Shown piece by piece: positions 1 through 13,790 of a stretch of 64,000 bases of DNA. Origin of the DNA: Henricia sp. BOLD:AAB3569 (Eukaryota; Echinodermata; Asteroidea; Spinulosida; Echinasteridae). The notes beneath the pieces are model-generated. The model saw only the letters and a list, made by a program, of their open reading frames with translations. It did no database searches and was not told where the DNA came from. Position 1 is the first letter of the stretch, and each line of letters starts with the position of its first letter. The DNA lies in assembly GCA_037783545.1 (NCBI GenBank), contig JBBELK010000379.1, positions 124,001 to 188,000 of the forward strand. The letters are read 5' to 3'. The position numbers and the translations under genes are program-made.

Positions 1-3000
1 TCGTCGGAACATTTTTCGACCTCCAAATTTGCCGACGTTTGGACCACACTTTGACCAAAATCCCGTCCCAAACTGGGCCGTGTCAACGACAGTCCGAAGG
101 ACTGAGCATGCGCACGAGTCAGGAGTACACCAAAGAGGTGTGTACAGACAGCCACAGGATGCGGGAGCATCCAGGAAGCGCCAACCCCTTTTTTCCTAAA
201 CTCTGAAATTTCTCTGTCATTTCCCGGCGAAAGTCTGTCAATTTTTTAGGACAAGTGCGCAATATAGAGTCTTTGGAGCATGCAAAATTTGAAGTTCGTC
301 GGAAAATTTTTGGACCTCCGAATTTGCCGACGTTTGGACCACACTTTGACCAAAATCCCGTCCCAAACTGGGCCGTGTCAACGACAGTCCGAAGGACTGA
401 GCATGCGCACGAGTCAGGAGTACACCAAAGAGGTGTGTACAGACAGCCACAGGTTGCGGGAGCATCCAGGAAGCGCCAACCCCTTTTTTTCCTAAACTCT
501 GAAATTTCTCTGCCATTTCCCGGCGAAAGTCTGTCAATTTTTTAGGACAAGTGCGCAATATAGAGTCTTTGGAGCATGCAAAATTTGAAGTTCGTCGGAA
601 AATTTTTCGACCTCCAAATTTGCCGACGTTTGGACCACACTTTGACCAAAATCCCGTCCCAAACTGGGCCGTGTCAACGACAGTCCGAAGGACTGAGCAT
701 GCGCACGAGTCAGGAGTACACCAAAGAGGTGTGTACAGACAGCCACAGGTTGCGGGAGCATCCAGGAAGCGCCAACCCCTTTTTTTCCTAAACTCTGAAA
801 TTTCTCTGTCATTTCCCGGCGAAAGTCTGTCACTTTTTTAGGACAAGTGCGCAATATAGAGTCTTTGGAGCATGCAAAATTTGAAGTTCGTCGGAAAATT
901 TTTCGACCTCCAAATTTGCCGACGTTTGGACCACACTTTGACCAAAATCCCGTCCCAAACTGGGCCATGTCAACGACAGTCCGAAGGACTGAGCATGCGC
1001 ACGAGACAGGAGTACACCAAAGAGGTGTGTACAGACAGCCACAGGTTGCGGGAGCATCCAGGAAGCGCCAACCCCTTTTTTTCCTAAACTCTAAAATTTC
1101 TCTGTCATTTCCCGGCGAAAGTCTGTCAATTTTTTAGGACAAGTGCGCAATATAGAGTCTTTGGAGCATGCAAAATTTGAAGTTCGTCGGAACATTTTTC
1201 GACCTCCAAATTTGCCGACGTTTGGACCACACTTTGACCAAAATCCCGTCCCAAACTGGGCCGTGTCAACGACAGTCCGAAGGACTGAGCATGCGCACGA
1301 GTCAGGAGTACACCAAAGAGGTGTGTACAGACAGCCACAGGTTGCGGGAGCATCCAGGAAGCGCCAACCCCTTTTTTTCCTAAACTCTGAAATTTCTCTG
1401 TCATTTCCCGGCGAAAGTCTGTCAATTTTTTAGGACAAGTGCGCAATATAGAGTCTTTGGAGCATGCAAAATTTGAAGTTCGTCGGAAAATTTTTCGACC
1501 TCCAAATTTGCCGACGTTTGGACCACACTTTGACCAAAATCCCGTCCCAAACTGGGCCGTGTCAACGACAGTCCGAAGGACTGAGCATGCGCACGAGTCA
1601 GGAGTACACCAAAGAGGTGTGTACAGACAGCCACAGGTTGCGGGAGCATCCAGGAAGCGCCAACCTCTTTTTTTTTCTAAACTCTGAAATTTCTCTGCCA
1701 TTTCCCGGCGAAAGTCTGTCAATTTTTTAGGACAAGTGCGCAATATAGAGTCTTTGGAGCATGCAAAATTTGAAGTTCGTCGGAAAATTTTTCGACCTCC
1801 AAATTTGCCGACGTTTGGACCACACTTTGACCAAAATCCCGTCCCAAACTGGGCCGTGTCAACGACAGTCCGAAGGACTGAGCATGCGCACGAGTCAGGA
1901 GTACCCCAAAGAGGTGTGTACAGACAGCCACAGGTTGCGGGAGCATCCAGGAAGCGCCAACCCCTTTTTTTCCTAAACTCTAAAATTTCTCTGTCATTTC
2001 CCGGCGAAAGTCTGTCAATTTTTTAGGACAAGTGTGCAATATAGAGTATTTGGAGCATGCAAAATTTGAAGTTCGTCGGAACATTTTTCGACCTCCAAAT
2101 TTGCCGACGTTTGGACCACACTTTGATCAAAATCCCGTCCCAAACTGGGCCGTGTCAACGACAGTCCGAAGGACTGAGCATGCGCACGAGTCAGGAGTAC
2201 ACCAAAGAGGTGTGTACAGACAGCCACAGGTTGCGGGAGCATCCAGGAAGCGCCAACCCCTTTTTTCCTAAACTCTGAAATTTCTCTGTCATTTCCCGGC
2301 GAAAGTCTGTCAATTTTGTAGGACAAGTGCGCAATATAGAGTCTTTGGAGCATGCCAAATTTGAAGTTCGTCGGAAAATTTTTGGACCTCCAAATTTGCC
2401 GACGTTTGGACCACACTTTGACCAAAATCCCGTCCCAAACTGGGCCGTGTCAACGACAGTGAGCATGCGCACGAGTCAGGAGTACACCAAAGAGGTGTGT
2501 ACAGACAGCCACAGGTTGCGGGAGCATCCAGGAAGCGCCAACCCCTTTTTTCCCTAAACTCTGAAATTTATCTGTCATTTCCCGGCGAAAGTCTGTCAAT
2601 TTTTTAGGACAAGTGCGCAATATAGAGTCTTTTTAGAGCATGCACAATTTGAAGTTCGTCGGAACATTTTTCGACCTCCAAATTTGCCGACGTTTGGACC
2701 ACACTTTGACCAAAATCCCGTCCCAAACTGGGCCGTGTCAACGACAGTGAGCATGCGCACGAGTCAGGAGTACACCAAAGAGGTGTGTACAGACAGCCAC
2801 AGGTTGCGGGAGCATCCAGGAAGCGCCAACCCCTTTTTTTCCTAAACTCTGAAATTTCTCTGCCATTTCCCGGCGAAAGTCTGTCAATTTTTTAGGACAA
2901 GTGCGCAATATAGAGTCTTTGGAGCATGCAAAATTTGAAGTTCGTCGGAAAATTTTTCGACCTCCAAATTTGCCGACGTTTGGACCACACTTTGACCAAA

Positions 3001-6000
3001 ATCCCGTCCCAAACTGGGCCGTGTCAACGACAGTCCGAAGGACTGAGCATGCGCACGAGTCAGGAGTACACCAAAGAGGTGTGTACAGACAGCCACAGGT
3101 TGCGGGAGCATCCAGGAAGCGCCAACCCCTTTTTTTCCTAAACTCTGAAATTTCTCTGTCATTTCCCGGCGAAAGTCTGTCAATTTTTTAGGACAAGTGC
3201 GCAATATAGAGTCTTTGGAGCATGCAAAATTTGAAGTTCGTCGGAAAATTTTTCGACCTCCAAATTTGCCGACGTTTGGACCACACTTTGACCAAAATCC
3301 CGTCCCAAACTGGGCCGTGTCAACGACAGTGAGCATGCGCACGAGTCAGGAGTACACCAAAGAGGTGTGTACAGACAGCCACAGGTTGCGGGAGCATCCA
3401 GGAAGCGCCAACCCCTTTTTTTCCTAAACTCTGAAATTTCTCTGTCATTTCCCGGCGAAAGTCTGTCAATTTTTTAGGACAAGTGCGCAATATAGAGTCT
3501 TTTTAGAGCATGCAAAATTTGAAGTTCGTCGGAACATTTTTCGACCTCCAAATTTGCCGACGTTTGGACCACACTTTGACCAAAATCCCGTCCCAAACTG
3601 GGCCGTGTCAACGACAGTCCGAAGGACTGAGCATGCGCACGAGTCAGGAGTACACCAAAGAGGTGTGTACAGACAGCCACAGGATGCGGGAGCATCCAGG
3701 AAGCGCCAACCCCTTTTTTCCTAAACTCTGAAATTTCTCTGTCATTTCCCGGCGAAAGTCTGTCAATTTTTTAGGACAAGTGCGCAATATAGAGTCTTTG
3801 GAGCATGCAAAATTTGAAGTTCGTCGGAAAATTTTTGGACCTCCGAATTTGCCGACGTTTGGACCACACTTTGACCAAAATCCCGTCCCAAACTGGGCCG
3901 TGTCAACGACAGTCCGAAGGACTGAGCATGCGCACGAGTCAGGAGTACACCAAAGAGGTGTGTACAGACAGCCACAGGTTGCGGGAGCATCCAGGAAGCG
4001 CCAACCCCTTTTTTTCCTAAACTCTGAAATTTCTCTGCCATTTCCCGGCGAAAGTCTGTCAATTTTTTAGGACAAGTGCGCAATATAGAGTCTTTGGAGC
4101 ATGCAAAATTTGAAGTTCGTCGAAAAATTTTTCGACCTCCAAATTTGCCGACGTTTGGACCACACTTTGACCAAAATCCCGTCCCAAACTGGGCCGTGTC
4201 AACGACAGTCCGAAGGACTGAGCATGCGCACGAGTCAGGAGTACACCAAAGAGGTGTGTACAGACAGCCACAGGTTGCGGGAGCATCCAGGAAGCGCCAA
4301 CCCCTTTTTTTCCTAAACTCTGAAATTTCTCTGTCATTTCCCGGCGAAAGTCTGTCACTTTTTTAGGACAAGTGCGCAATATAGAGTCTTTGGAGCATGC
4401 AAAATTTGAAGTTCGTCGGAAAATTTTTCGACCTCCAAATTTGCCGACGTTTGGACCACACTTTGACCAAAATCCCGTCCCAAACTGGGCCATGTCAACG
4501 ACAGTCCGAAGGACTGAGCATGCGCACGAGACAGGAGTACACCAAAGAGGTGTGTACAGACAGCCACAGGTTGCGGGAGCATCCAGGAAGCGCCAACCCC
4601 TTTTTTTCCTAAACTCTAAAATTTCTCTGTCATTTCCCGGCGAAAGTCTGTCAATTTTTTAGGACAAGTGCGCAATATAGAGTCTTTGGAGCATGCAAAA
4701 TTTGAAGTTCGTCGGAACATTTTTCGACCTCCAAATTTGCCGACGTTTGGACCACACTTTGACCAAAATCCCGTCCCAAACTGGGCCGTGTCAACGACAG
4801 TCCGAAGGACTGAGCATGCGCACGAGTCAGGAGTACACCAAAGAGGTGTGTACAGACAGCCACAGGTTGCGGGAGCATCCAGGAAGCGCCAACCCCTTTT
4901 TTCCTAAACTCTGAAATTTCTCTGTCATTTCCCGGCGAAAGTCTGTCAATTTTTTAGGACAAGTGCGCAATATAGAGTCTTTGGAGCATGCAAAATTTGA
5001 AGTTCGTCGGAAAATTTTTCGACCTCCAAATTTGCCGACGTTTGGACCACACTTTGACCAAAATCCCGTCCCAAACTGGGCCGTGTCAACGACAGTCCGA
5101 AGGACTGAGCATGCGCACGAGTCAGGAGTACACCAAAGAGGTGTGTACAGACAGCCACAGGTTGCGGGAGCATCCAGGAAGCGCCAACCTCTTTTTTTTT
5201 CTAAACTCTTAAATTTCTCTGCCATTTCCCGGCGAAAGTCTGTCAATTTTTTAGGACAAGTGCGCAATATAGAGTCTTTGGAGCATGCAAAATTTGAAGT
5301 TCGTCGGAAAATTTTTCGACCTCCAAATTTGCCGACGTTTGGACCACACTTTGACCAAAATCCCGTCCCAAACTGGGCCGTGTCAACGACAGTCCGAAGG
5401 ACTGAGCATGCGCACGAGTCAGGAGTACCCCAAAGAGGTGTGTACAGACAGCCACAGGTTGCGGGAGCATCCAGGAAGCGCCAACCCCTTTTTTTCCTAA
5501 ACTCTAAAATTTCTCTGTCATTTCCCGGCGAAAGTCTGTCAATTTTTTAGGACAAGTGTGCAATATAGAGTATTTGGAGCATGCAAAATTTGAAGTTCGT
5601 CGGAACATTTTTCGACCTCCAAATTTGCCGACGTTTGGACCACACTTTGATCAAAATCCCGTCCCAAACTGGGCCGTGTCAACGACAGTCCGAAGGACTG
5701 AGCATGCGCACGAGTCAGGAGTACACCAAAGAGGTGTGTACAGACAGCCACAGGTTGCGGGAGCATCCAGGAAGCGCCAACCCCTTTTTTCCTAAACTCT
5801 GAAATTTCTCTGTCATTTCCCGGCGAAAGTCTGTCAATTTTGTAGGACAAGTGCGCAATATAGAGTCTTTGGAGCATGCCAAATTTGAAGTTCGTCGGAA
5901 AATTTGTGGACCTCCAAATTTGCCGACGTTTGGACCACACTTTGACCAAAATCCCGTCCCAAACTGGGCCGTGTCAACGACAGTGAGCATGCGCACGAGT

Positions 6001-6265
6001 CAGGAGTACACCAAAGAGGTGTGTACAGACAGCCACAGGTTGCGGGAGCATCCAGGAAGCGCCAACCCCTTTTTTCCCTAAAATCTGAAATTTATCTGTC
6101 ATTTCCCGGCGAAAGTCTGTCAATTTTTTAGGACAAGTGCGCAATATAGAGTCTTTTTAGAGCATGCACAATTTGAAGTTCGTCGGAACATTTTTCGACC
6201 TCCAAATTTGCCGACGTTTGGACCACACTTTGACCAAAATCCCGTCCCAAACTGGGCCGTGTCAA
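1..6265 (+). repeat. Family A 12-monomer higher-order repeat (3,525 bp), one full and one partial copy
   Basis: Position 1 aligns with 3,526, and the two stretches stay in register to about 2,740 and 6,265. The offset is 3,525, dropping to 3,524 after a T-run length change near 1,670/5,195. Over about 2.7 kb I found only about five differences, including G/A at 596/4,121 and T/G at 5,906. The register is lost where the second copy lacks the 10-bp deletion present at 2,748/2,749. Positions about 2,740-3,525 belong only to the first copy. Near-identity over 2.7 kb between non-adjacent monomers, against greater divergence between neighbours, is the signature of a block duplication. Confidence 0.88.
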
Positions 6266-8496
6266 CGACAGTCCGAAGGACTGAGCATGCGCACGAGTCA
6301 GGAGTACACCAAAGAGGTGTGTACAGACAGCCACAGGTTGCGGGAGCATCCAGGAAGCGCCAACCCCTTTTTTTCCTAAACTCTGAAATTTCTCTGCCAT
6401 TTCCCGGCGAAAGTCTGGCAAATGTTTTAGGACAAGTGCGCAATATAGAGTCTTTGGAGCATGCAAAATTTGAAGTTCGTCGGAAAATTTTTCGACCTCC
6501 AAATTTGCCGACGTTTGGACCACACTTTGACCAAAATCCCGTCCCAAACTGGGCCGTGTCAACGACAGTCCGAAGGACTGAGCATGCGCACGAGTCAGGA
6601 GTACACCAGAGAGGTGTGTACAGACAGCCACAGGTTGCGGGAGCATCCAGGAAGCGCCAACCTCTTTTTTTTTCTAAACTCTGAAATTTCTCTGCCATTT
6701 CCCGGCGAAAGTCTGTCAATTTTTTAGGACAAGTGCGCAATATAGAGTCTTTGGAGCATGCAAAATTTGAAGTTCGTCGGAAAATTTTTCGACCTCCAAA
6801 TTTGCCGACGTTTGGACCACACTTTGACCAAAATCCCGTCCCAAACTGGGCCGTGTCAACGACAGTCCGAAGGACTGAGCATGCGCACGAGTCAGGAGTA
6901 CACCAAAGAGGTGTGTACAGACAGCCACAGGTTGCGGGAGCATCCAGGAAGCGCCAACCCCTTTTTTTCCTAAACTCTAAAAATTTTCTGTCATTTCCCG
7001 GCGAAAGTCTGTCAATTTTTTAGGACAAGTGTGCAATATAGAGTATTTGGAGCATGCAAAATTTGAAGTTCGTCGGAACATTTTTCGACCTCCAAATTTG
7101 CCGACGTTTGGACCACACTTTGATCAAAATCCCGTCCCAAACTGGGCCGTGTCAACGACAGTCCGAAGGACTGAGCATGCGCACGAGTCAGGAGTACACC
7201 AAAGAGGTGTGTACAGACAGCCACAGGTTGCGGGAGCATCCAGGAAGCGCCAACCCCTTTTTTCCTAAACTCTGAAATTTCTCTGTCATTTCCCGGCGAA
7301 AGTCTGTCAATTTTGTAGGACAAGTGCGCAATATAGAGTCTTTGGAGCATGCCAAATTTGAAGTTCGTCGGAAAATTTGTGGACCTCCAAATTTGCCGAC
7401 GTTTGGACCACACTTTGACCAAAATCCCGTCCCAAACTGGGCCGTGTCAACGACAGTGAGCATGCGCACGAGTCAGGAGTACACCAAAGAGGTGTGTACA
7501 GACAGCCACAGGTTGCGGGAGCATCCAGGAAGCGCCAACCCCTTTTTTCCCTAAAATCTGAAATTTATCTGTCATTTCCCGGCGAAAGTCTGTCAATTTT
7601 TTAGGACAAGTGCGCAATATAGAGTCTTTTTAGAGCATGCACAATTTGAAGTTCGTCGGAACATTTTTCGACCTCCAAATTTGCCGACGTTTGGACCACA
7701 CTTTGACCAAAATCCCGTCCCAAACTGGGCCGTGTCAACGACAGTCCGAAGGACTGAGCATGCGCACGAGTCAGGAGTACACCAAAGAGGTGTGTACAGA
7801 CAGCCACAGGTTGCGGGAGCATCCAGGAAGCGCCAACCCCTTTTTTTCCTAAACTCTGAAATTTCTCTGCCATTTCCCGGCGAAAGTCTGGCAAATGTTT
7901 TAGGACAAGTGCGCAATATAGAGTCTTTGGAGCATGCAAAATTTGAAGTTCGTCGGAAAATTTTTCGACCTCCAAATTTGCCGACGTTTGGACCACACTT
8001 TGACCAAAATCCCGTCCCAAACTGGGCCGTGTCAACGACAGTCCGAAGGACTGAGCATGCGCACGAGTCAGGAGTACACCAGAGAGGTGTGTACAGACAG
8101 CCACAGGTTGCGGGAGCATCCAGGAAGCGCCAACCTCTTTTTTTTTCTAAACTCTGAAATTTCTCTGCCATTTCCCGGCGAAAGTCTGTCAATTTTTTAG
8201 GACAAGTGCGCAATATAGAGTCTTTGGAGCATGCAAAATTTGAAGTTCGTCGGAAAATTTTTCGACCTCCAAATTTGCCGACGTTTGGACCACACTTTGA
8301 CCAAAATCCCGTCCCAAACTGGGCCGTGTCAACGACAGTCCGAAGGACTGAGCATGCGCACGAGTCAGGAGTACACCAAAGAGGTGTGTACAGACAGCCA
8401 CAGGTTGCGGGAGCATCCAGGAAGCGCCAACCCCTTTTTTTCCTAAACTCTAAAATTTCTCTGTCATTTCCCGGCGAAAGTCTGTCAATTTTTTAG

Positions 8497-8793
8497 GACA
8501 AGTGTGCAATATAGAGTATTTGGAGCATGCAAAATTTGAAGTTCGTCGGAACATTTTTCGACCTCCAAATTTGCCGACGTTTGGACCACACTTTGATCAA
8601 AATCCCGTCCCAAACTGGGCCGTGTCAACGACAGTCCGAAGGACTGAGCATGCGCACGAGTCAGGAGTACACCAAAGAGGTGTGTACAGACAGCCACAGG
8701 TTGCGGGAGCATCCAGGAAGCGCCAACCCCTTTTTTTCCTAAACTCTGAAATTTCTCTGCCATTTCCCGGCGAAAGTCTGGCAAATGTTTTAG
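8497..8793 (+). repeat. Hybrid monomer J/L at a 583-bp deletion junction
   Basis: The left part of this monomer is type J (GTGTGC start, TATTTGG, and GATCAAAAT near 8,596). Its right part is type L (seven-T run, CTCTGCCATTTC, ending TCTGGCAAATG). The second half of J, all of K and the first half of L are absent compared with the neighbouring units. The exchange point lies between about 8,597 and 8,730. Confidence 0.85.
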
Positions 8794-11439
8794 GACAAGT
8801 GCGCAATATAGAGTCTTTGGAGCATGCAAAATTTGAAGTTCGTCGGAAAATTTTTCGACCTCCAAATTTGCCGACGTTTGGACCACACTTTGACCAAAAT
8901 CCCGTCCCAAACTGGGCCGTGTCAACGACAGTCCGAAGGACTGAGCATGCGCACGAGTCAGGAGTACACCAGAGAGGTGTGTACAGACAGCCACAGGTTG
9001 CGGGAGCATCCAGGAAGCGCCAACCTCTTTTTTTTTCTAAACTCTGAAATTTCTCTGCCATTTCCCGGCGAAAGTCTGTCAATTTTTTAGGACAAGTGCG
9101 CAATATAGAGTCTTTGGAGCATGCAAAATTTGAAGTTCGTCGGAAAATTTTTCGACCTCCAAATTTGCCGACGTTTGGACCACACTTTGACCAAAATCCC
9201 GTCCCAAACTGGGCCGTGTCAACGACAGTCCGAAGGACTGAGCATGCGCACGAGTCAGGAGTACACCAAAGAGGTGTGTACAGACAGCCACAGGTTGCGG
9301 GAGCATCCAGGAAGCGCCAACCCCTTTTTTTCCTAAACTCTAAAATTTCTCTGTCATTTCCCGGCGAAAGTCTGTCAATTTTTTAGGACAAGTGTGCAAT
9401 ATAGAGTATTTGGAGCATGCAAAATTTGAAGTTCGTCGGAACATTTTTCGACCTCCAAATTTGCCGACGTTTGGACCACACTTTGATCAAAATCCCGTCC
9501 CAAACTGGGCCGTGTCAACGACAGTCCGAAGGACTGAGCATGCGCACGAGTCAGGAGTACACCAAAGAGGTGTGTACAGACAGCCACAGGTTGCGGGAGC
9601 ATCCAGGAAGCGCCAACCCCTTTTTTCCTAAACTCTGAAATTTCTCTGTCATTTCCCGGCGAAAGTCTGTCAATTTTGTAGGACAAGTGCGCAATATAGA
9701 GTCTTTGGAGCATGCAAAATTTGAAGTTCGTCGGAAAATTTTTGGACCTCCAAATTTGCCGACGTTTGGACCACACTTTGACCAAAATCCCGTCCCAAAC
9801 TGGGCCGTGTCAACGACAGTGAGCATGCGCACGAGTCAGGAGTACACCAAAGAGGTGTGTACAGACAGCCACAGGTTGCGGGAGCATCCAGGAAGCGCCA
9901 ACCCCTTTTTTCCCTAAACTCTGAAATTTATCTGTCATTTCCCGGCGAAAGTCTGTCAATTTTTTAGGACAAGTGCGCAATATAGAGTCTTTTTAGAGCA
10001 TGCACAATTTGAAGTTCGTCGGAACATTTTTCGACCTCCAAATTTGCCGACGTTTGGACCACACTTTGACCAAAATCCCGTCCCAAACTGGGCCGTGTCA
10101 ACGACAGTCCGAAGGACTGAGCATGCGCACGAGTCAGGAGTACACCAAAGAGGTGTGTACAGACAGCCACAGGTTGCGGGAGCATCCAGGAAGCGCCAAC
10201 CCCTTTTTTTCCTAAACTCTGAAATTTCTCTGCCATTTCCCGGCGAAAGTCTGGCAAATGTTTTAGGACAAGTGCGCAATATAGAGTCTTTGGAGCATGC
10301 AAAATTTGAAGTTCGTCGGAAAATGTTTCGACCTCCAAATTTGCCGACGTTTGGACCACACTTTGACCAAAATCCCGTCCCAAACTGGGCCGTGTCAACG
10401 ACAGTCCGAAGGACTGAGCATGCGCACGAGTCAGGAGTACACCAAAGAGGTGTGTACAGACAGCCACAGGTTGCGGGAGCATCCAGGAAGCGCCAACCCC
10501 TTTTTTTCCTAAACTCTGAAATTTCTCTGCTATTTCCCGGCGAAAGTCTGTCAATTTTTTAGGACAAGTGCGCAATATAGAGTCTTTGGAGCATGCAAAA
10601 TTTGAAGTTTGTCGGAAAATTTTTCGACCTCCAAATTTGCCGACGTTTGGACCACACTTTGACCAAAATCCCGTCCCAAACTGGGCCGTGTCAACGACAG
10701 TCCGAAGGACTGAGCATGCGCACGAGTCAGGAGTACACCAAAGAGGTGTGTACAGACAGCCACAGGTTGCGGGAGCATCCAGGAAGCGCCAACCCCTTTT
10801 TTTCCTAAACTCTAAAATTTCTCTGTCATTTCCCGGCGAAAGTCTGTCAATTTTTTAGGACAAGTGTGCAATATAGAGTATTTGGAGCATGCAAAATTTG
10901 AAGTTCGTCGGAACATTTTTCGACCTCCAAATTTGCCGACGTTTGGACCACACTTTGATCAAAATCCCGTCCCAAACTGGGCCGTGTCAACGACAGTCCG
11001 AAGGACTGAGCATGCGCACGAGTCAGGAGTACACCAAAGAGGTGTGTACAGACAGCCACAGGTTGCGGGAGCATCCAGGAAGCGCCAACCCCTTTTTTCC
11101 TAAACTCTGAAATTTCTCTGTCATTTCCCGGCGAAAGTCTGTCAATTTTGTAGGACAAGTGCGCAATATAGAGTCTTTGGAGCATGCAAAATTTGAAGTT
11201 CGTCGGAAAATTTTTGGACCTCCAAATTTGCCGACGTTTGGACCACACTTTGACCAAAATCCCGTCCCAAACTGGGCCGTGTCAACGACAGTGAGCATGC
11301 GCACGAGTCAGGAGTACACCAAAGAGGTGTGTACAGACAGCCACAGGTTGCGGGAGCATCCAGGAAGCGCCAACCCCTTTTTTCCCTAAACTCTGAAATT
11401 TATCTGTCATTTCCCGGCGAAAGTCTGTCAATTTTTTAG

Positions 11440-11736
11440 GACAAGTGCGCAATATAGAGTCTTTTTAGAGCATGCACAATTTGAAGTTCGTCGGAACATT
11501 TTTCGACCTCCAAATTTGCCGACGTTTGGACCACACTTTGATCAAAATCCCGTCCCAAACTGGGCCGTGTCAACGACAGTCCGAAGGACTGAGCATGCGC
11601 ACGAGTCAGGAGTACACCAAAGAGGTGTGTACAGACAGCCACAGGTTGCGGGAGCATCCAGGAAGCGCCAACCCCTTTTTTCCTAAACTCTGAAATTTCT
11701 CTGTCATTTCCCGGCGAAAGTCTGTCAATTTTGTAG
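11440..11736 (+). repeat. Hybrid monomer L/J at a 583-bp duplication junction
   Basis: The left part is type L (TTTTTAGAGCATGCACAATT). The right part is type J (TTTGATCAAAAT at about 11,537-11,548, six-T run, ending in TTTTGTAG). A second K and a second L follow, so the dimer at about 11,153-11,735 is repeated at about 11,736-12,318. The exchange point lies between about 11,477 and 11,541. Confidence 0.85.
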
Positions 11737-13790
11737 GACAAGTGCGCAATATAGAGTCTTTGGAGCATGCAAAATTTGAAGTTCGTCGGAAAATTTTTGG
11801 ACCTCCAAATTTGCCGACGTTTGGACCACACTTTGACCAAAATCCCGTCCCAAACTGGGCCGTGTCAACGACAGTGAGCATGCGCACGAGTCAGGAGTAC
11901 ACCAAAGAGGTGTGTACAGACAGCCACAGGTTGCGGGAGCATCCAGGAAGCGCCAACCCCTTTTTTCCCTAAACTCTGAAATTTATCTGTCATTTCCCGG
12001 CGAAAGTCTGTCAATTTTTTAGGACAAGTGCGCAATATAGAGTCTTTTTAGAGCATGCACAATTTGAAGTTCGTCGGAACATTTTTCGACCTCCAAATTT
12101 GCCGACGTTTGGACCACACTTTGACCAAAATCCCGTCCCAAACTGGGCCGTGTCAACGACAGTCCGAAGGACTGAGCATGCGCACGAGTCAGGAGTACAC
12201 CAAAGAGGTGTGTACAGACAGCCACAGGTTGCGGGAGCATCCAGGAAGCGCCAACCCCTTTTTTTCCTAAACTCTGAAATTTCTCTGCCATTTCCCGGCG
12301 AAAGTCTGGCAAATGTTTTAGGACAAGTGCGCAATATAGAGTCTTTGGAGCATGCAAAATTTGAAGTTCGTCGGAAAATGTTTCGACCTCCAAATTTGCC
12401 GACGTTTGGACCACACTTTGACCAAAATCCCGTCCCAAACTGGGCCGTGTCAACGACAGTCCGAAGGACTGAGCATGCGCACGAGTCAGGAGTACACCAA
12501 AGAGGTGTGTACAGACAGCCACAGGTTGCGGGAGCATCCAGGAAGCGCCAACCCCTTTTTTTCCTAAACTCTGAAATTTCTCTGCTATTTCCCGGCGAAA
12601 GTCTGTCAATTTTTTAGGACAAGTGCGCAATATAGAGTCTTTGGAGCATGCAAAATTTGAAGTTTGTCGGAAAATTTTTCGACCTCCAAATTTGCCGACG
12701 TTTGGACCACACTTTGACCAAAATCCCGTCCCAAACTGGGCCGTGTCAACGACAGTCCGAAGGACTGAGCATGCGCACGAGTCAGGAGTACACCAAAGAG
12801 GTGTGTACAGACAGCCACAGGTTGCGGGAGCATCCAGGAAGCGCCAACCCCTTTTTTTCCTAAACTCTGAAATTTCTCTGCCATTTCCCGGCGAAAGTCT
12901 GTCAATTTTTTAGGACAAGTGCGCAATATAGAGTCTTTGGAGCATGCAAAATTTGAAGTTCGTCGGAAAATTTTTCGACCTCCAAATTTGCCGACGTTTG
13001 GACCACACTTTGACCAAAATCCCGTCCCAAACTGAGCCGTGTCAACGACAGTCCGAAGGACTGAGCATGCGCACGAGTCAGGAGTACACCAAAGAGGTGT
13101 GTACAGACAGCCACAGGTTGCGGGAGCATCCAGGAAGCGCCAACCCCTTTTTTTCCTAAACTCTAAAATTTCTCTGTCATTTCCCGGCGAAAGTCTGTCA
13201 ATTTTTTAGGACAAGTGTGCAATATAGAGTATTTGGAGCATGCAAAATTTGAAGTTCGTCGGAACATTTTTCGACCTCCAAATTTGCCGACGTTTGGACC
13301 ACACTTTGATCAAAATCCCGTCCCAAACTGGGCCGTGTCAACGACAGTCCGAAGGACTGAGCATGCGCACGAGTCAGGAGTACACCAAAGAGGTGTGTAC
13401 AGACAGCCACAGGTTGCGGGAGCATCCAGGAAGCGCCAACCCCTTTTTTCCTAAACTCTGAAATTTCTCTGTCATTTCCCGGCGAAAGTCTGTCAATTTT
13501 GTAGGACAAGTGCGCAATATAGAGTCTTTGGAGCATGCAAAATTTGAAGTTCGTCGGAAAATTTTTGGACCTCCAAATTTGCCGACGTTTGGACCACACT
13601 TTGACCAAAATCCCGTCCCAAACTGGGCCGTGTCAACGACAGTGAGCATGCGCACGAGTCAGGAGTACACCAAAGAGGTGTGTACAGACAGCCACAGGTT
13701 GCGGGAGCATCCAGGAAGCGCCAACCCCTTTTTTCCCTAAACTCTGAAATTTATCTGTCATTTCCCGGCGAAAGTCTGTCAATTTTTTAC

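Noticed and set aside
250-280. Promoter-like AATATAGAG in each monomer
   Set aside because: An isolated TATA-like string with no start-site or transcript evidence; it is expected by chance in AT-rich repeat sequence.
250-545. Small conserved peptides of 68-106 residues encoded by each monomer on both strands
   Set aside because: Three overlapping frames on two strands of the same DNA cannot all be genes. Their conservation follows from array homogenisation.
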